Assembly: GCF_014489575.1 (NCBI RefSeq)
Contig: NZ_CP060789.1
Location: forward strand, 3,410,001-3,474,000
Reading direction: 5' to 3'
Source: Tessaracoccus defluvii
GTDB taxonomy: Bacteria > Actinomycetota > Actinomycetes > Propionibacteriales > Propionibacteriaceae
DNA length: 64,000 nucleotides
Shown: one piece after another, positions 30,777 through 38,313 of the stretch
How the letters are laid out: the number at the start of each line of letters is the position of its first letter
How positions within the stretch are numbered: the first letter of the stretch is position 1
Notes under the pieces: model-generated
What the model was told of the DNA's origin: nothing
Seen by the model: only the letters and a program-made list of their open reading frames with translations
The model's database searches: none
Translations under genes and position numbers: made by a program

Positions 30777-31814
30777 ATGTCCGCCGACACGATCACCCCG
30801 GCCGTCGCTGTCGGGGCCGTCCTCAGAGCCCGCAGCCGCCGCACCGCGCTGGTCTTCGTGCTCGCCGCCGCACTGCTGGCGGCGGTCGCCGTCGCCAGCA
30901 TCCTCGTCGGGGTCCGCGGCATCGACCCCGCCGCCGTCTGGCAGGCGTTCACGCATCCCGTGGCAGACGACGTCGACCACATGGTGGTCCTGCAGCAGCG
31001 ACTTCCCCGGACCCTCATCGGCCTGGCCGCGGGCGCGGCCCTCGGCGTCGCCGGCGTCGTCATCCAGGGGGTCACGCGCAACCCGATCGCCGACCCCGGC
31101 CTGCTCGGCGTCAACTCCGGCGCCTCGCTCGCCGTCGTGCTGGCCATCTCGTTCCTCGGGGTCACCTCGGCCGTCGGGTTCGTCTGGTTCGCGTTCGCGG
31201 GCGCGGCCCTGGCCGCCGCCGTCGTGTTCTCGTTCGGTCATGCGCAGCCGGTCCAGTTGGCCCTGGTCGGGGCCGCGCTCGTCGCATTCGTCACCCCGCT
31301 CACGACCCTGGTGCTGCTGCGGGACCAGGAGACGTTCAACAGCTACCGCTTCTGGGTGATCGGGGCCCTGACCGGCCGCGACCTCGGGGTGCTGGCGTGG
31401 CTCCTGCCGTTCCTCGGCGCCGGCCTCGTGCTGGCCGTCTTCCTCGGGCACCGGCTCAACGGGCTCGCGCTGGGCGACGACATCGCCCGCGGGCTCGGCC
31501 AGAACGTCCGCGCCACCCGGCTCCTGGCGGGGCTCGCGATCGTGCTGCTCTGCGGCGTCGCCGTCTCGCTGGCCGGGCCCATCGCGTTGGTGGGGCTTGT
31601 GGTCCCGCACGCGGCCCGACGACTCGTGGGCAGCAACCACCACACGACGACGGCGCTGGCCGTGCTGCTCGGCCCCGTCATGCTGCTGGGCGCCGACGTG
31701 ATCGGGCGGCTCGTCGTGCCCAACGCCGAGCTCGAGGCCGGCGTCGTGTGTGCCTTCATCGGGGCCCCGGTCCTGATCGCGGTGGCGAGGGGCAGGAAGG
31801 TGGCCGCGCTGTGA
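30777..31814 (+). CDS. FecCD-family siderophore ABC permease (first)
   Basis: 345 residues, about nine to ten TM segments. Family motifs: LQQRLPRTLIGLAAGAALGVAG, VIQGVTRNPIADPGLLGVNSGAS, and near the C-terminus GLVVPHAARRLVGSNH. Forms the membrane channel with the next permease. Its TGA overlaps the next gene's GTG. Confidence 0.93.
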   Translation: MSADTITPAVAVGAVLRARSRRTALVFVLAAALLAAVAVASILVGVRGIDPAAVWQAFTHPVADDVDHMVVLQQRLPRTLIGLAAGAALGVAGVVIQGVTRNPIADPGLLGVNSGASLAVVLAISFLGVTSAVGFVWFAFAGAALAAAVVFSFGHAQPVQLALVGAALVAFVTPLTTLVLLRDQETFNSYRFWVIGALTGRDLGVLAWLLPFLGAGLVLAVFLGHRLNGLALGDDIARGLGQNVRATRLLAGLAIVLLCGVAVSLAGPIALVGLVVPHAARRLVGSNHHTTTALAVLLGPVMLLGADVIGRLVVPNAELEAGVVCAFIGAPVLIAVARGRKVAAL

Positions 31815-32870
31815 GCACCTCCGTCCCCGTCAGCCCTGGCCGCGGCGACGTTCCCGCCGAACTGGTCCGCCGTCGTCGCGTCACGGGACGGATCCGCGTC
31901 GTCGGCCTCCTGCTCGGGGCCGCCGTGCTGGTCGCCGGGGTGGCTGTGGCCGCGCTCATGCTCGGCGCCGCCGACCTCACCGGCGACGCCGTCCTGCGTG
32001 GCCTGCTCGGCGTCGGCTCGAAGTCGGAGAACCTGATCGTCGGGACGCTGCGGCTGCCCCGCATCCAGGCTGCGCTGCTGGCTGGTGCCGCGTTCGGGCT
32101 GGCCGGCGCCGTGTTCCAGTCGGTGCTGCGCAACCCGCTGGCCAGTCCCGACATCCTCGGGATCTCGTCGGGGGCCAGCCTCGGCGCCGTCGTGGCCGTC
32201 CTCGGGTGGGGCTGGAGCGGGGTGACCGTCTCGCTGAGCGCCTTCGCCGGCGCGTTGGCCGTCGCGGCGCTGATCTGGGGGTTGGCGTGGCGCCAGGGCC
32301 TGCACGGGCTGCGGTTCGTGCTGGTCGGCGTCGGGCTCGCGTACCTCAGCGGGTCGCTCATCAGCTGGCTGCTCAGTCAGGCGGACGTGCGCGAGGCGCA
32401 GCCGGTGCTGCTGTGGACCGTCGGCAGCGTCGCGGACGTGCGCGGCGGGGAGTTGGGCGGCCTCGCGCTTCTGGTGACGCTGTTCGCCGTCGTCGTCGCC
32501 CTGGCCGCGCGGCCCCTGCGGGTGCTGCCGCTGGGGGATGAGCTGGCCTCCGGCCTCGGCATCGCGCCCGACCGGGCCCGCCTCGTCCTCCTCCTCGCGG
32601 CCGTCGGGCTCGTCGCTTCCGCCACCAGCGTCGCCGGCCCCATCGCGTTCGTCGCGCTGCTGGCCGCCCCATCGCGCGACGTCTCCAGGACGACGGCGGC
32701 CCGGCGCTGTTCGTCGCCGCCGCCGTGGGCGCGCTGCTGACGCTGGCCGCCGACGTGCTCGGCCAACATGCGGTGCCCGGGGTGGTGGCGCCCGTCGGGA
32801 TCGTCACCGGCCTCATCGGGGCCCCTACCTCCTCTTCCTCCTCGCCCGGCAACGAAAGGTCGCAGCATGA
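31811..32870 (+). CDS. FecCD-family siderophore ABC permease (second, two frameshifts)
   Basis: GTG start overlapping the upstream stop; repaired length 353 residues. Motifs: TLRLPRIQAALLAGAAFGLAG, FQSVLRNPLASPDILGISSGAS. The frame breaks at the C4 run 32667-32670 (repair gives FVALLAAPIARRLQDDGGPA) and again at the G4 run 32818-32821 (repair gives VTGLIGGPYLLFLLARQRKV). Both repairs are single bases and the final frame ends in an ATGA overlap with the ATPase gene, which supports them. Confidence 0.9.
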
Positions 32871-33670
32871 CCGCGCTCCAGCACACCTTCGAGGCGGCCG
32901 GCCTCACCGCCGGCTACGACGGCCGCGCAGTCATCGAGGGCCTCGACTTCGCCGTTCCGCCCGGCAAGGTGACCGTCATCGTCGGACCCAACGCCTGCGG
33001 GAAGTCGACCCTGCTGCGGACGATGGCCGGCCTCCACCGGCCCATGGACGGCGAGATCCGCCTCGACGGCACCCCTGTGGGGGCCCTCGGACGGAGGAGG
33101 GTGGCCCGGGTCGTCGGCGTCCTTCCGCAGTCGTCGACCGCTCCCGACGGCGTCAGGGTTGCCGAACTCGTCGCCCGCGGCCGGTACCCCCACCAGGGCT
33201 GGTTCGGGCTGGCCGGGTCCGACGACGACGCCGTCGTTGCCAGGGCGCTGGCCGACACAGGCATCGCCGACCTGGCCGACCGGCGGGTCGAGGAGCTCTC
33301 CGGCGGGCAGCGGCAGCGGGTCTGGATCGCGATGGTGCTGGCGCAAGCCACCGACATCGTCCTGCTGGACGAGCCCACCACCTATCTCGACGTCACCCAC
33401 CAACTCGAGCTGCTCGACCTGCTCGCCGACCTCAACCGCGAACGGGGCACCACCGTCGTGATGGTGCTGCACGAGCTCAACCTGGCCGCCCGGTACGCCG
33501 ACCACCTCGTGATGATGCGTGACGGCGCCATCGTCGCGCAGGGCGAACCGGCCCTCATCGTCGACACCGCATCGATCCGTCACGTCTTCGGCCTCGACTG
33601 CCGCGTCGTCGACGACCCCGTCTCCGGCACCCCGCTCGTCGTCCCCATTGGACGCCGACACGCCGCCTGA
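32867..33670 (+). CDS. FecE-type siderophore ABC ATPase
   Basis: 267 residues. Walker A GPNACGKST, Q-loop GVLPQSS, signature LSGGQRQRVW, Walker B IVLLDEPTTYLD, and H-loop VLHELN. Powers the two FecCD permeases. ATGA overlap with the second permease gene; 40 bp before the lipoprotein gene. Confidence 0.95.
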   Translation: MTALQHTFEAAGLTAGYDGRAVIEGLDFAVPPGKVTVIVGPNACGKSTLLRTMAGLHRPMDGEIRLDGTPVGALGRRRVARVVGVLPQSSTAPDGVRVAELVARGRYPHQGWFGLAGSDDDAVVARALADTGIADLADRRVEELSGGQRQRVWIAMVLAQATDIVLLDEPTTYLDVTHQLELLDLLADLNRERGTTVVMVLHELNLAARYADHLVMMRDGAIVAQGEPALIVDTASIRHVFGLDCRVVDDPVSGTPLVVPIGRRHAA

Positions 33671-33710
33671 AACCATCCGGAGCCCCGCTCCACGAACAGG
33701 AGATCCCGAT

Positions 33711-34769
33711 ATGCGTCTGCCCACCCTCGTGACCGTCGTCGCGGCCACCGCCACGCTAGCCCTGGCCGCCTGCGCGGCGCCGGCCTCGCCCGGATCGCCG
33801 TCCCCCAGTTCCGCGCCGACCGGCTCGGCGGCCCCCTCGACGGCGGCCCCGTCCGGAGCCACCGACACCTTCCCGCTCGAGGTCGCCAGCGCGCTCGGCA
33901 CCGCCGTCATCGAGGCGGAGCCGACGCGCGTGGCCACGTGGGGGTGGGGCTCCACCGAGGCCACGCTCGCGTTGGGCGTCTACCCGGTCGCCGTCGCCGA
34001 GCAGTCCTGGACCGTCGGGGCAGGCAACCTGCTGCCCTGGGTCGAGGAGGCCTACGGCGACCAGCCGTTGCCGGATGTCCTGACCGACGCCGACGGCGGT
34101 GCCACCTTCCCGTACGAGGAGATCATCGCCGCCGATCCGGACCTGATCCTCGCCCCCTACTCCGGCCTGACGCAGGAGCAGTACGACACGCTCAGCGCGA
34201 TCGCCCCGACCGTCGCCTACCCCGGCGCGCCGTGGACCACGACCTGGGAGGAGACGATCTCGATCACCGCGCAGGCATTGGGCCGCTCCGCCGCCGGGGA
34301 CGCCGTCCTCGCGGGAATCGCCGGCACCCTGGCTGACATGAAGGCCGCGCATCCCGAGTTCGAGGGCAAGACGGTGGCGGGCGTCTGGGACGGCGACGGC
34401 TTCGTCTACGTCTACACCGCTGCCGATCCGCGTGTGGGGATCCTCGAGGAGGTCGGCCTGACGGTCGCGCCCAGTGTTTCCGCGCTGGACACGTCCGGCG
34501 GCGGGTTCTTCTTCGAGCTGAGCTACGAGCAGCTCGACAAGCTGGATGCCGACATCGTCATCAGCTACCACGGCTCCGAGGCGGAGGCTGCGGAGTTCCT
34601 GACGAAGCCTGCCCTGCAGGCCATCCCCGCCGTCAAGGCCGGCCGCGTGGCCCAGGTGACCGACCCGGTGGCCGTGTCGTCGGTGTCGCCGCCCACGGCG
34701 CTGACGTTCAACTGGGACGGCGGGCTGCCTGCGCTCGTCGAGAAGCTCTCGGTGGCCGCCGGCAAGTAG
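33711..34769 (+). CDS. Iron-siderophore-binding lipoprotein
   Basis: 352 residues. Lipoprotein signal with lipobox LAACAAP (Cys about residue 22), a Ser/Pro/Ala-rich tether, then a FecB/FepB-like periplasmic-binding domain: TRVATWGWGSTEATLALGV, YEEIIAADPDLILAPYSGL, VIEAEP and YEQLDKLDADIVISYHG. Captures the ferric siderophore for the permease. Preceded by AGGAGATCCCGAT. Confidence 0.93.
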   Translation: MRLPTLVTVVAATATLALAACAAPASPGSPSPSSAPTGSAAPSTAAPSGATDTFPLEVASALGTAVIEAEPTRVATWGWGSTEATLALGVYPVAVAEQSWTVGAGNLLPWVEEAYGDQPLPDVLTDADGGATFPYEEIIAADPDLILAPYSGLTQEQYDTLSAIAPTVAYPGAPWTTTWEETISITAQALGRSAAGDAVLAGIAGTLADMKAAHPEFEGKTVAGVWDGDGFVYVYTAADPRVGILEEVGLTVAPSVSALDTSGGGFFFELSYEQLDKLDADIVISYHGSEAEAAEFLTKPALQAIPAVKAGRVAQVTDPVAVSSVSPPTALTFNWDGGLPALVEKLSVAAGK

Positions 34770-34793
34770 CGCCGCCGTGGCTAGGCTGGGGCG

Positions 34794-35147
34794 ATGAGCG
34801 AGATCACCGTCCTCCACAACCCGCGCTGCTCGACATCCCGCGCCGCCGTCGAGACCGTGACGGCGGCCGGGATCCCGGCCACGGTCCGCAACTACCTGAA
34901 GGAGCCGCTAACCCGCGACGAGTGGCTCGACGTGCTGGCCAAGCTGGACGCCGAGCCGACCGAGCTGGTGCGCAGGGACCCGAACTTCGAGCGGTCCGGG
35001 CTCACCGACGGCGATGTCGCGTCGGCCGAGCAGGTCGCCTCCGTGCTGGCCGAGCAGCCGCAGCTGGCGCAGCGTCCCGTCCTCATCCGGGGCGACAGAG
35101 CCATCATCGGTCGCCCGAAGTCGGCCGTCGAGCCCTTCCTCGCCTGA
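34794..35147 (+). CDS. ArsC-family (glutaredoxin-type) reductase
   Basis: 117 residues, thioredoxin fold: MSEITVLHNPRCSTSRAAVE with the single active-site cysteine (RCSTSR), NYLKEPLTRDEW, LVRRDP, and the C-terminal RPVLIRGDRAIIGRPKSAVE with the conserved RP motif. Usual role is arsenate reduction or a related thiol reduction. No ars operon is nearby, so the physiological substrate is uncertain. 24 bp after the iron operon. Confidence 0.87.
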   Translation: MSEITVLHNPRCSTSRAAVETVTAAGIPATVRNYLKEPLTRDEWLDVLAKLDAEPTELVRRDPNFERSGLTDGDVASAEQVASVLAEQPQLAQRPVLIRGDRAIIGRPKSAVEPFLA

Positions 35148-35151
35148 GCCC

Positions 35152-35772
35152 ATGACCCGCAGGAGCAGACGGCTGTTCCGGCTCACGCTCAGCGTGGCGG
35201 TTGGCGTCGCCGTCATGCTGCTGGTCGGGCTGACGGCCCGGATCGATCTCGGCATCGCCGCCGGGTGGGCGACGTTCGTCGCCGTGTACTGCACGTGGAC
35301 CTGGGCCAGGCTCTGGCCCCTCGACGCCGTCAGGACGGCGGAGCACTCCCGGGAGGAGGACCCGGGCCGGGGGCTCGCCGACGTGATCCTGATCGTTGCC
35401 TCCATCGCGAGCGTCGCCGGGATGGGCTTCGTCCTCGTCGCCGGCGACCGGCCCGTCTCGACGGCGGCCCTCGGCGTCGCCTGCGTGGTGGCGTCATGGG
35501 TCCTGGTGCACACCATCTACGGCATCCGGTACGCCGACCTGTACTTCTCGTCTCCCGAGCCGCCCATCGACTTCGGGGACGAGCCGCCGCGTTACTCGGA
35601 CTTCGCGTACCTGACGTTCTGCCTCGGGATGACGTTCCAAATCTCCGACACGAACCTCCGCACCAACCGGCTGCGGGTCACGGTGCTGGGGCACACGCTG
35701 CTCAGCTACTTCCTCGGCGCGGTCGTGCTCGCGGCCACGGTCAACCTCGTCTCCGGGCTCGCGGCCAGCTGA
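35152..35772 (+). CDS. DUF1345 membrane protein
   Basis: 206 residues from ATG (MTRRSRRLFRLTLSVAVGVA), about five TM segments. Family motifs: GWATFVAVYCTWTWARLW, SWVLVHTIYGIRYADLYF, DFAYLTFCLGMTFQISDTNL. Function of DUF1345 is unknown. 4 bp after arsC-like gene, so probably co-transcribed with it. Confidence 0.88.
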   Translation: MTRRSRRLFRLTLSVAVGVAVMLLVGLTARIDLGIAAGWATFVAVYCTWTWARLWPLDAVRTAEHSREEDPGRGLADVILIVASIASVAGMGFVLVAGDRPVSTAALGVACVVASWVLVHTIYGIRYADLYFSSPEPPIDFGDEPPRYSDFAYLTFCLGMTFQISDTNLRTNRLRVTVLGHTLLSYFLGAVVLAATVNLVSGLAAS

Positions 35773-35817
35773 CTACCCCAGGCGGGGTGGCATGCTCAGG
35801 GTGATGCAGCGTCGGCG

Positions 35818-36016
35818 TCAGGCCCCGGGGGAAGAGTTTCGCCGGAACTCTTCGTCGAGGAGTGGCAACTCCTGTGAGGTGATGATCCTGGCGTTGACAG
35901 CGTATTCAGCGAGCAGGACGCGGCGCCCGTTGGCCTGACGCCCGACCTCTCCCTTCAGCCCCCGGACCCCGATGCGGTCGAGCTTCTCGCAGACGTTATC
36001 CAGCTTGCGGTTGAAC
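35818..36016 (-). pseudogene. FHA-like/HTH protein gene, 3' fragment cut off by ISL3 insertion
   Basis: Minus-strand C-terminal fragment reading FNRKLDNVCEKLDRIGV...GRRVLLAEYAVNARI...LDEEFRRNSSPGA with TGA at 35818-35820. It continues in frame from the fragment at 37496-38018 when the element 36017-37495 and one copy of the 8-bp target repeat are removed (714 bp, 237 residues). The C-terminal helices look like a DNA-binding fold (KLDRIGVRGLKGEVGRQ...GRRVLLAEY). See the 5' fragment for the rest. Confidence 0.85.
36009..36016. repeat. Target-site duplication, left copy
   Basis: GGTTGAAC directly left of the insertion sequence; identical to 37496-37503. An 8-bp duplication is usual for ISL3. 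Confidence 0.9.
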
Positions 36017-37495
36017 GGTTCTTCGGACTTGAGCGTGGGGTGAGCGTGGATCTGGTAGTGGGCGTGTCGGTGAGGTGAGAGGGGTCGAGGCCCTCAAGAA
36101 TCAGGGTTACCACACCACTCGATTCCGAGGACCTCGACGATGACTGATCCTACTTGCTTCTGCCATGTTGCCGGCGTCTACTGTCAGCGCTGTGATCTTC
36201 TGGTCGGGCTGCCCGGGCTGCATGTGATCGGCGTCCAGCGCGACGAGGTAGGGCTGCGGGTGGAGGTCGAATCAGCGGCCCCGCCGGTGATGGGATGCCC
36301 TGTCTGCGGGGTGGTCGCGCATGCCCATGGCCGGCAACAGGTCGAGTTGATCGACGCTCCCTGTTTCACGGCGCCGGTCAGATTGTGGTGGCGGAAACGA
36401 CGATGGGTATGTCCCGAACCATCCTGTCCGGTGACCTCGTTCATGGAGCAAGACCCGGCTATCGCGCCACGGCGGGGACTGCTCACGGTGCGGGCGACGA
36501 GGTGGGCGATCGGGCAGATGCGGCGGGAGAATGCCTCCGTCCAGGGTCTGGCCCGGCAGCTCGGCTGCGGCTGGAAGACGCTATGGCGGGCCATCAGGCC
36601 GGTCCTTGAGGCTGCTGCCGATGACGAGGACCGTTTCGCCGGTGTCGGCTCGCTGGGCGTCGACGAACACATTTGGCATCATGTCTCGACCAAACCGGTC
36701 GGGCTTGGTGGGCGGGGCCCGAAAGAGTTCACCGGCATGGTCGATCTGACCCGTGACAAGGACGGACACATCACGGCCAGGCTCCTGGACCTGGTTCCCG
36801 GCCGCTCCGGCGAGGCCTACAAGACCTGGCTGCGGGACCGCGGTGACATGTTCCGCAAGGGCGTTACGGTCGCCACTTTGGATCCTTTCCACGGCTACAA
36901 GAACGCAATCGATGACCAGTTGGCGGACGCCATCGCGGTCCTCGATGCGTTCCATGTCGTCAAGCTCGGCACCGCCGCTGTTGATCAGGTCCGGCGCCGG
37001 GTCCAGCAGGACATCCACGGCCATCGGGGCCGCCGAGATGATCCGCTCTACCGGATCCGTAACCTGCTGCGCGCTGGCCGGGAACACCTCACCGACAGGC
37101 AGAAGACTCGCCTCGAGGGAGCGTTCGCCGCTGACGAGCGCCATGTCGAGGTCGAGGTCGCCTGGCACTGCGCTCAACAGCTGCGATCGGTCTACCACCA
37201 ACCCTGCCATGCCGACGGGCGTCGGATAGCGGAGAAGGTCCTCGCCGCGTTCCCGGCCTGTCCGATCCCGGAGATCGCCCGCCTGGGACGGACCCTGAAC
37301 CAGTGGCGCGAAGCGTTCCTGGGCTACTTCACCACCGCAGGGGCCAACAACGGGGGCACCGAGGCCATCAACGGGCTGATCGAACTCGCCCGCCGCGTCG
37401 CCAGAGGGTTCCGCAACCCCGACAACTACCGCCTCAGAATGCTCCTGATCGGCGGCGGTCTACGCATCTGACCCCACGCTCAAGTCCGAAGAGCC
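36017..37495 (+). mobile_element. ISL3-family insertion sequence, complete (1479 bp)
   Basis: Ends are 25-bp inverted repeats with one mismatch: left GGTTCTTCGGACTTGAGCGT..., right (reverse complement) GGCTCTTCGGACTTGAGCGT.... Flanked by an exact 8-bp duplication GGTTGAAC. It contains one intact transposase gene and about 120 bp of leader. It interrupts the FHA-like gene without loss of bases, so the insertion is recent and the element may be active. Confidence 0.93.
36140..37471 (+). CDS. ISL3-family transposase
   Basis: 443 residues, intact. N-terminal zinc-binding region (CFCHVAGVYCQRCD; CPVCGVVAHAHGR; CPEPSCP), helix-turn-helix (VQGLARQLGCGWKTLWRAI), then the DDE_Tnp_ISL3 catalytic core: Asp in LGVDEHIWHH, Asp in TLDPFHGYKNAI, Glu in GGTEAINGLIEL. 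C-terminal ARRVARGFRNPDNYRLRML matches the family. Stop lies 24 bp inside the right end of the element. Confidence 0.95.
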   Translation: MTDPTCFCHVAGVYCQRCDLLVGLPGLHVIGVQRDEVGLRVEVESAAPPVMGCPVCGVVAHAHGRQQVELIDAPCFTAPVRLWWRKRRWVCPEPSCPVTSFMEQDPAIAPRRGLLTVRATRWAIGQMRRENASVQGLARQLGCGWKTLWRAIRPVLEAAADDEDRFAGVGSLGVDEHIWHHVSTKPVGLGGRGPKEFTGMVDLTRDKDGHITARLLDLVPGRSGEAYKTWLRDRGDMFRKGVTVATLDPFHGYKNAIDDQLADAIAVLDAFHVVKLGTAAVDQVRRRVQQDIHGHRGRRDDPLYRIRNLLRAGREHLTDRQKTRLEGAFAADERHVEVEVAWHCAQQLRSVYHQPCHADGRRIAEKVLAAFPACPIPEIARLGRTLNQWREAFLGYFTTAGANNGGTEAINGLIELARRVARGFRNPDNYRLRMLLIGGGLRI

Positions 37496-37503
37496 GGTTG
37501 AAC
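37496..37503. repeat. Target-site duplication, right copy
   Basis: GGTTGAAC directly right of the insertion sequence; pairs with 36009-36016. Confidence 0.9.
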
Positions 37504-38018
37504 CGGGTCTGGGTCCAGCCCAGCCTGCGCGCCGCCTGGGCCGCCGTCGGTACGGCCCAGACGCCGGTCCCAACACGCTTCAGTAGGGGCTCAGCCACCG
37601 CGAGCATGGCGAGAAGTTGGCTCTCGGTGAAGGATGCGCCGCTCATCCCAGCCCCGGAGACCTCGGTCACCCTTGGCGCCACCACGATCTCGACAGGGGC
37701 GCTTTCGAGGGTCAGGTTCAGCTCATAGCTGTACGGGCCAGCTGCGAAACGCACCACGGTGTGTGGAATCAGGAGAGGCAGCGTGCCGCCTGGCCCGAGC
37801 TCGCTGCGGCTCACATTTCCGGGATCGGTCAGGAGCACGCTGTCTCGGGAGCCGACGTTCGTCAGCCACCAGAAGCCTTCGGAGTGGTGGAGCGTCAGAA
37901 AATCCCGATGCAGGTAGGGGGTCTCGTCAATGATGAGGTCACCGGTGCGGCCCATAGTGAAGACCCGACCGGGCTGAAGTAGGTGTGCTTCTCCTGCGAT
38001 CTCTACCTGCATGCTCAT
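37496..38018 (-). pseudogene. FHA-like/HTH protein gene, 5' fragment cut by ISL3 insertion
   Basis: Starts at ATG 38018 (MSMQVEIAGEAHLLQPG) behind GGGGGTGAATGC. Residues about 1-95 are FHA-like: GRVFTMGRTGDLII, HRDFLTLHH, and WLTNVGSRDSVLL, the position of the FHA N/GS motif. Residues about 130-237 form a helical, probably DNA-binding region (PTAAQAARRLGWTQTRFNR | KLDNVCEKLDRIGV, bar marking the insertion). As it stands, translation runs into the element and ends after QTRFNRLFGLERGVRC... The gene diverges from the nSTAND gene, suggesting a functional pair now broken in this strain. Confidence 0.82.
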
Positions 38019-38158
38019 GCATTCACCCCCGGCGGAGTCCCTGAGTCGATTCCGTGGCTCGACCCGCGCCAATGACCATGCATGTGTCTTCTCCTCCGCC
38101 GCCTTGGTTAAATACTGACGTTATGGGACATGGGTCCTAACTGGGTAGCGTTCCGGGT

Positions 38159-38206
38159 GTACGAAGTCGTACGGGTTTGAAAAACGCTGTAGAGGTCCGT
38201 ACGGAC
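38159..38206. promoter_or_regulatory. Two palindromes in the divergent promoter region
   Basis: GTACGA-AG-TCGTAC (38159-38172) and the perfect 12-mer GTCCGTACGGAC (38195-38206) share a CGTACGG core and have centres 35 bp apart, between the FHA-like and nSTAND genes. A third inverted repeat GGGTC-GAT-GACCC is at 38284-38296. The region 38019-38313 is clearly less GC-rich than the surrounding genes and holds no gene. Candidate operators for an HTH protein, possibly one of the pair. Confidence 0.5.
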
Positions 38207-38313
38207 AGGGTTCTGACTAGGCGTTATTCGAAACCTTCGGGGAAACTTCTGCGCATATCTCACAAGGTGTGGGTGCGTGAAATGGGTCGATGACCCCTGG
38301 ATAACATTCAGGC

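Noticed and set aside
36017..37495. Treating the element as part of a larger transposon or genomic island
   Set aside because: The 8-bp duplication abuts the inverted repeats directly and the interrupted gene resumes in frame on both sides.
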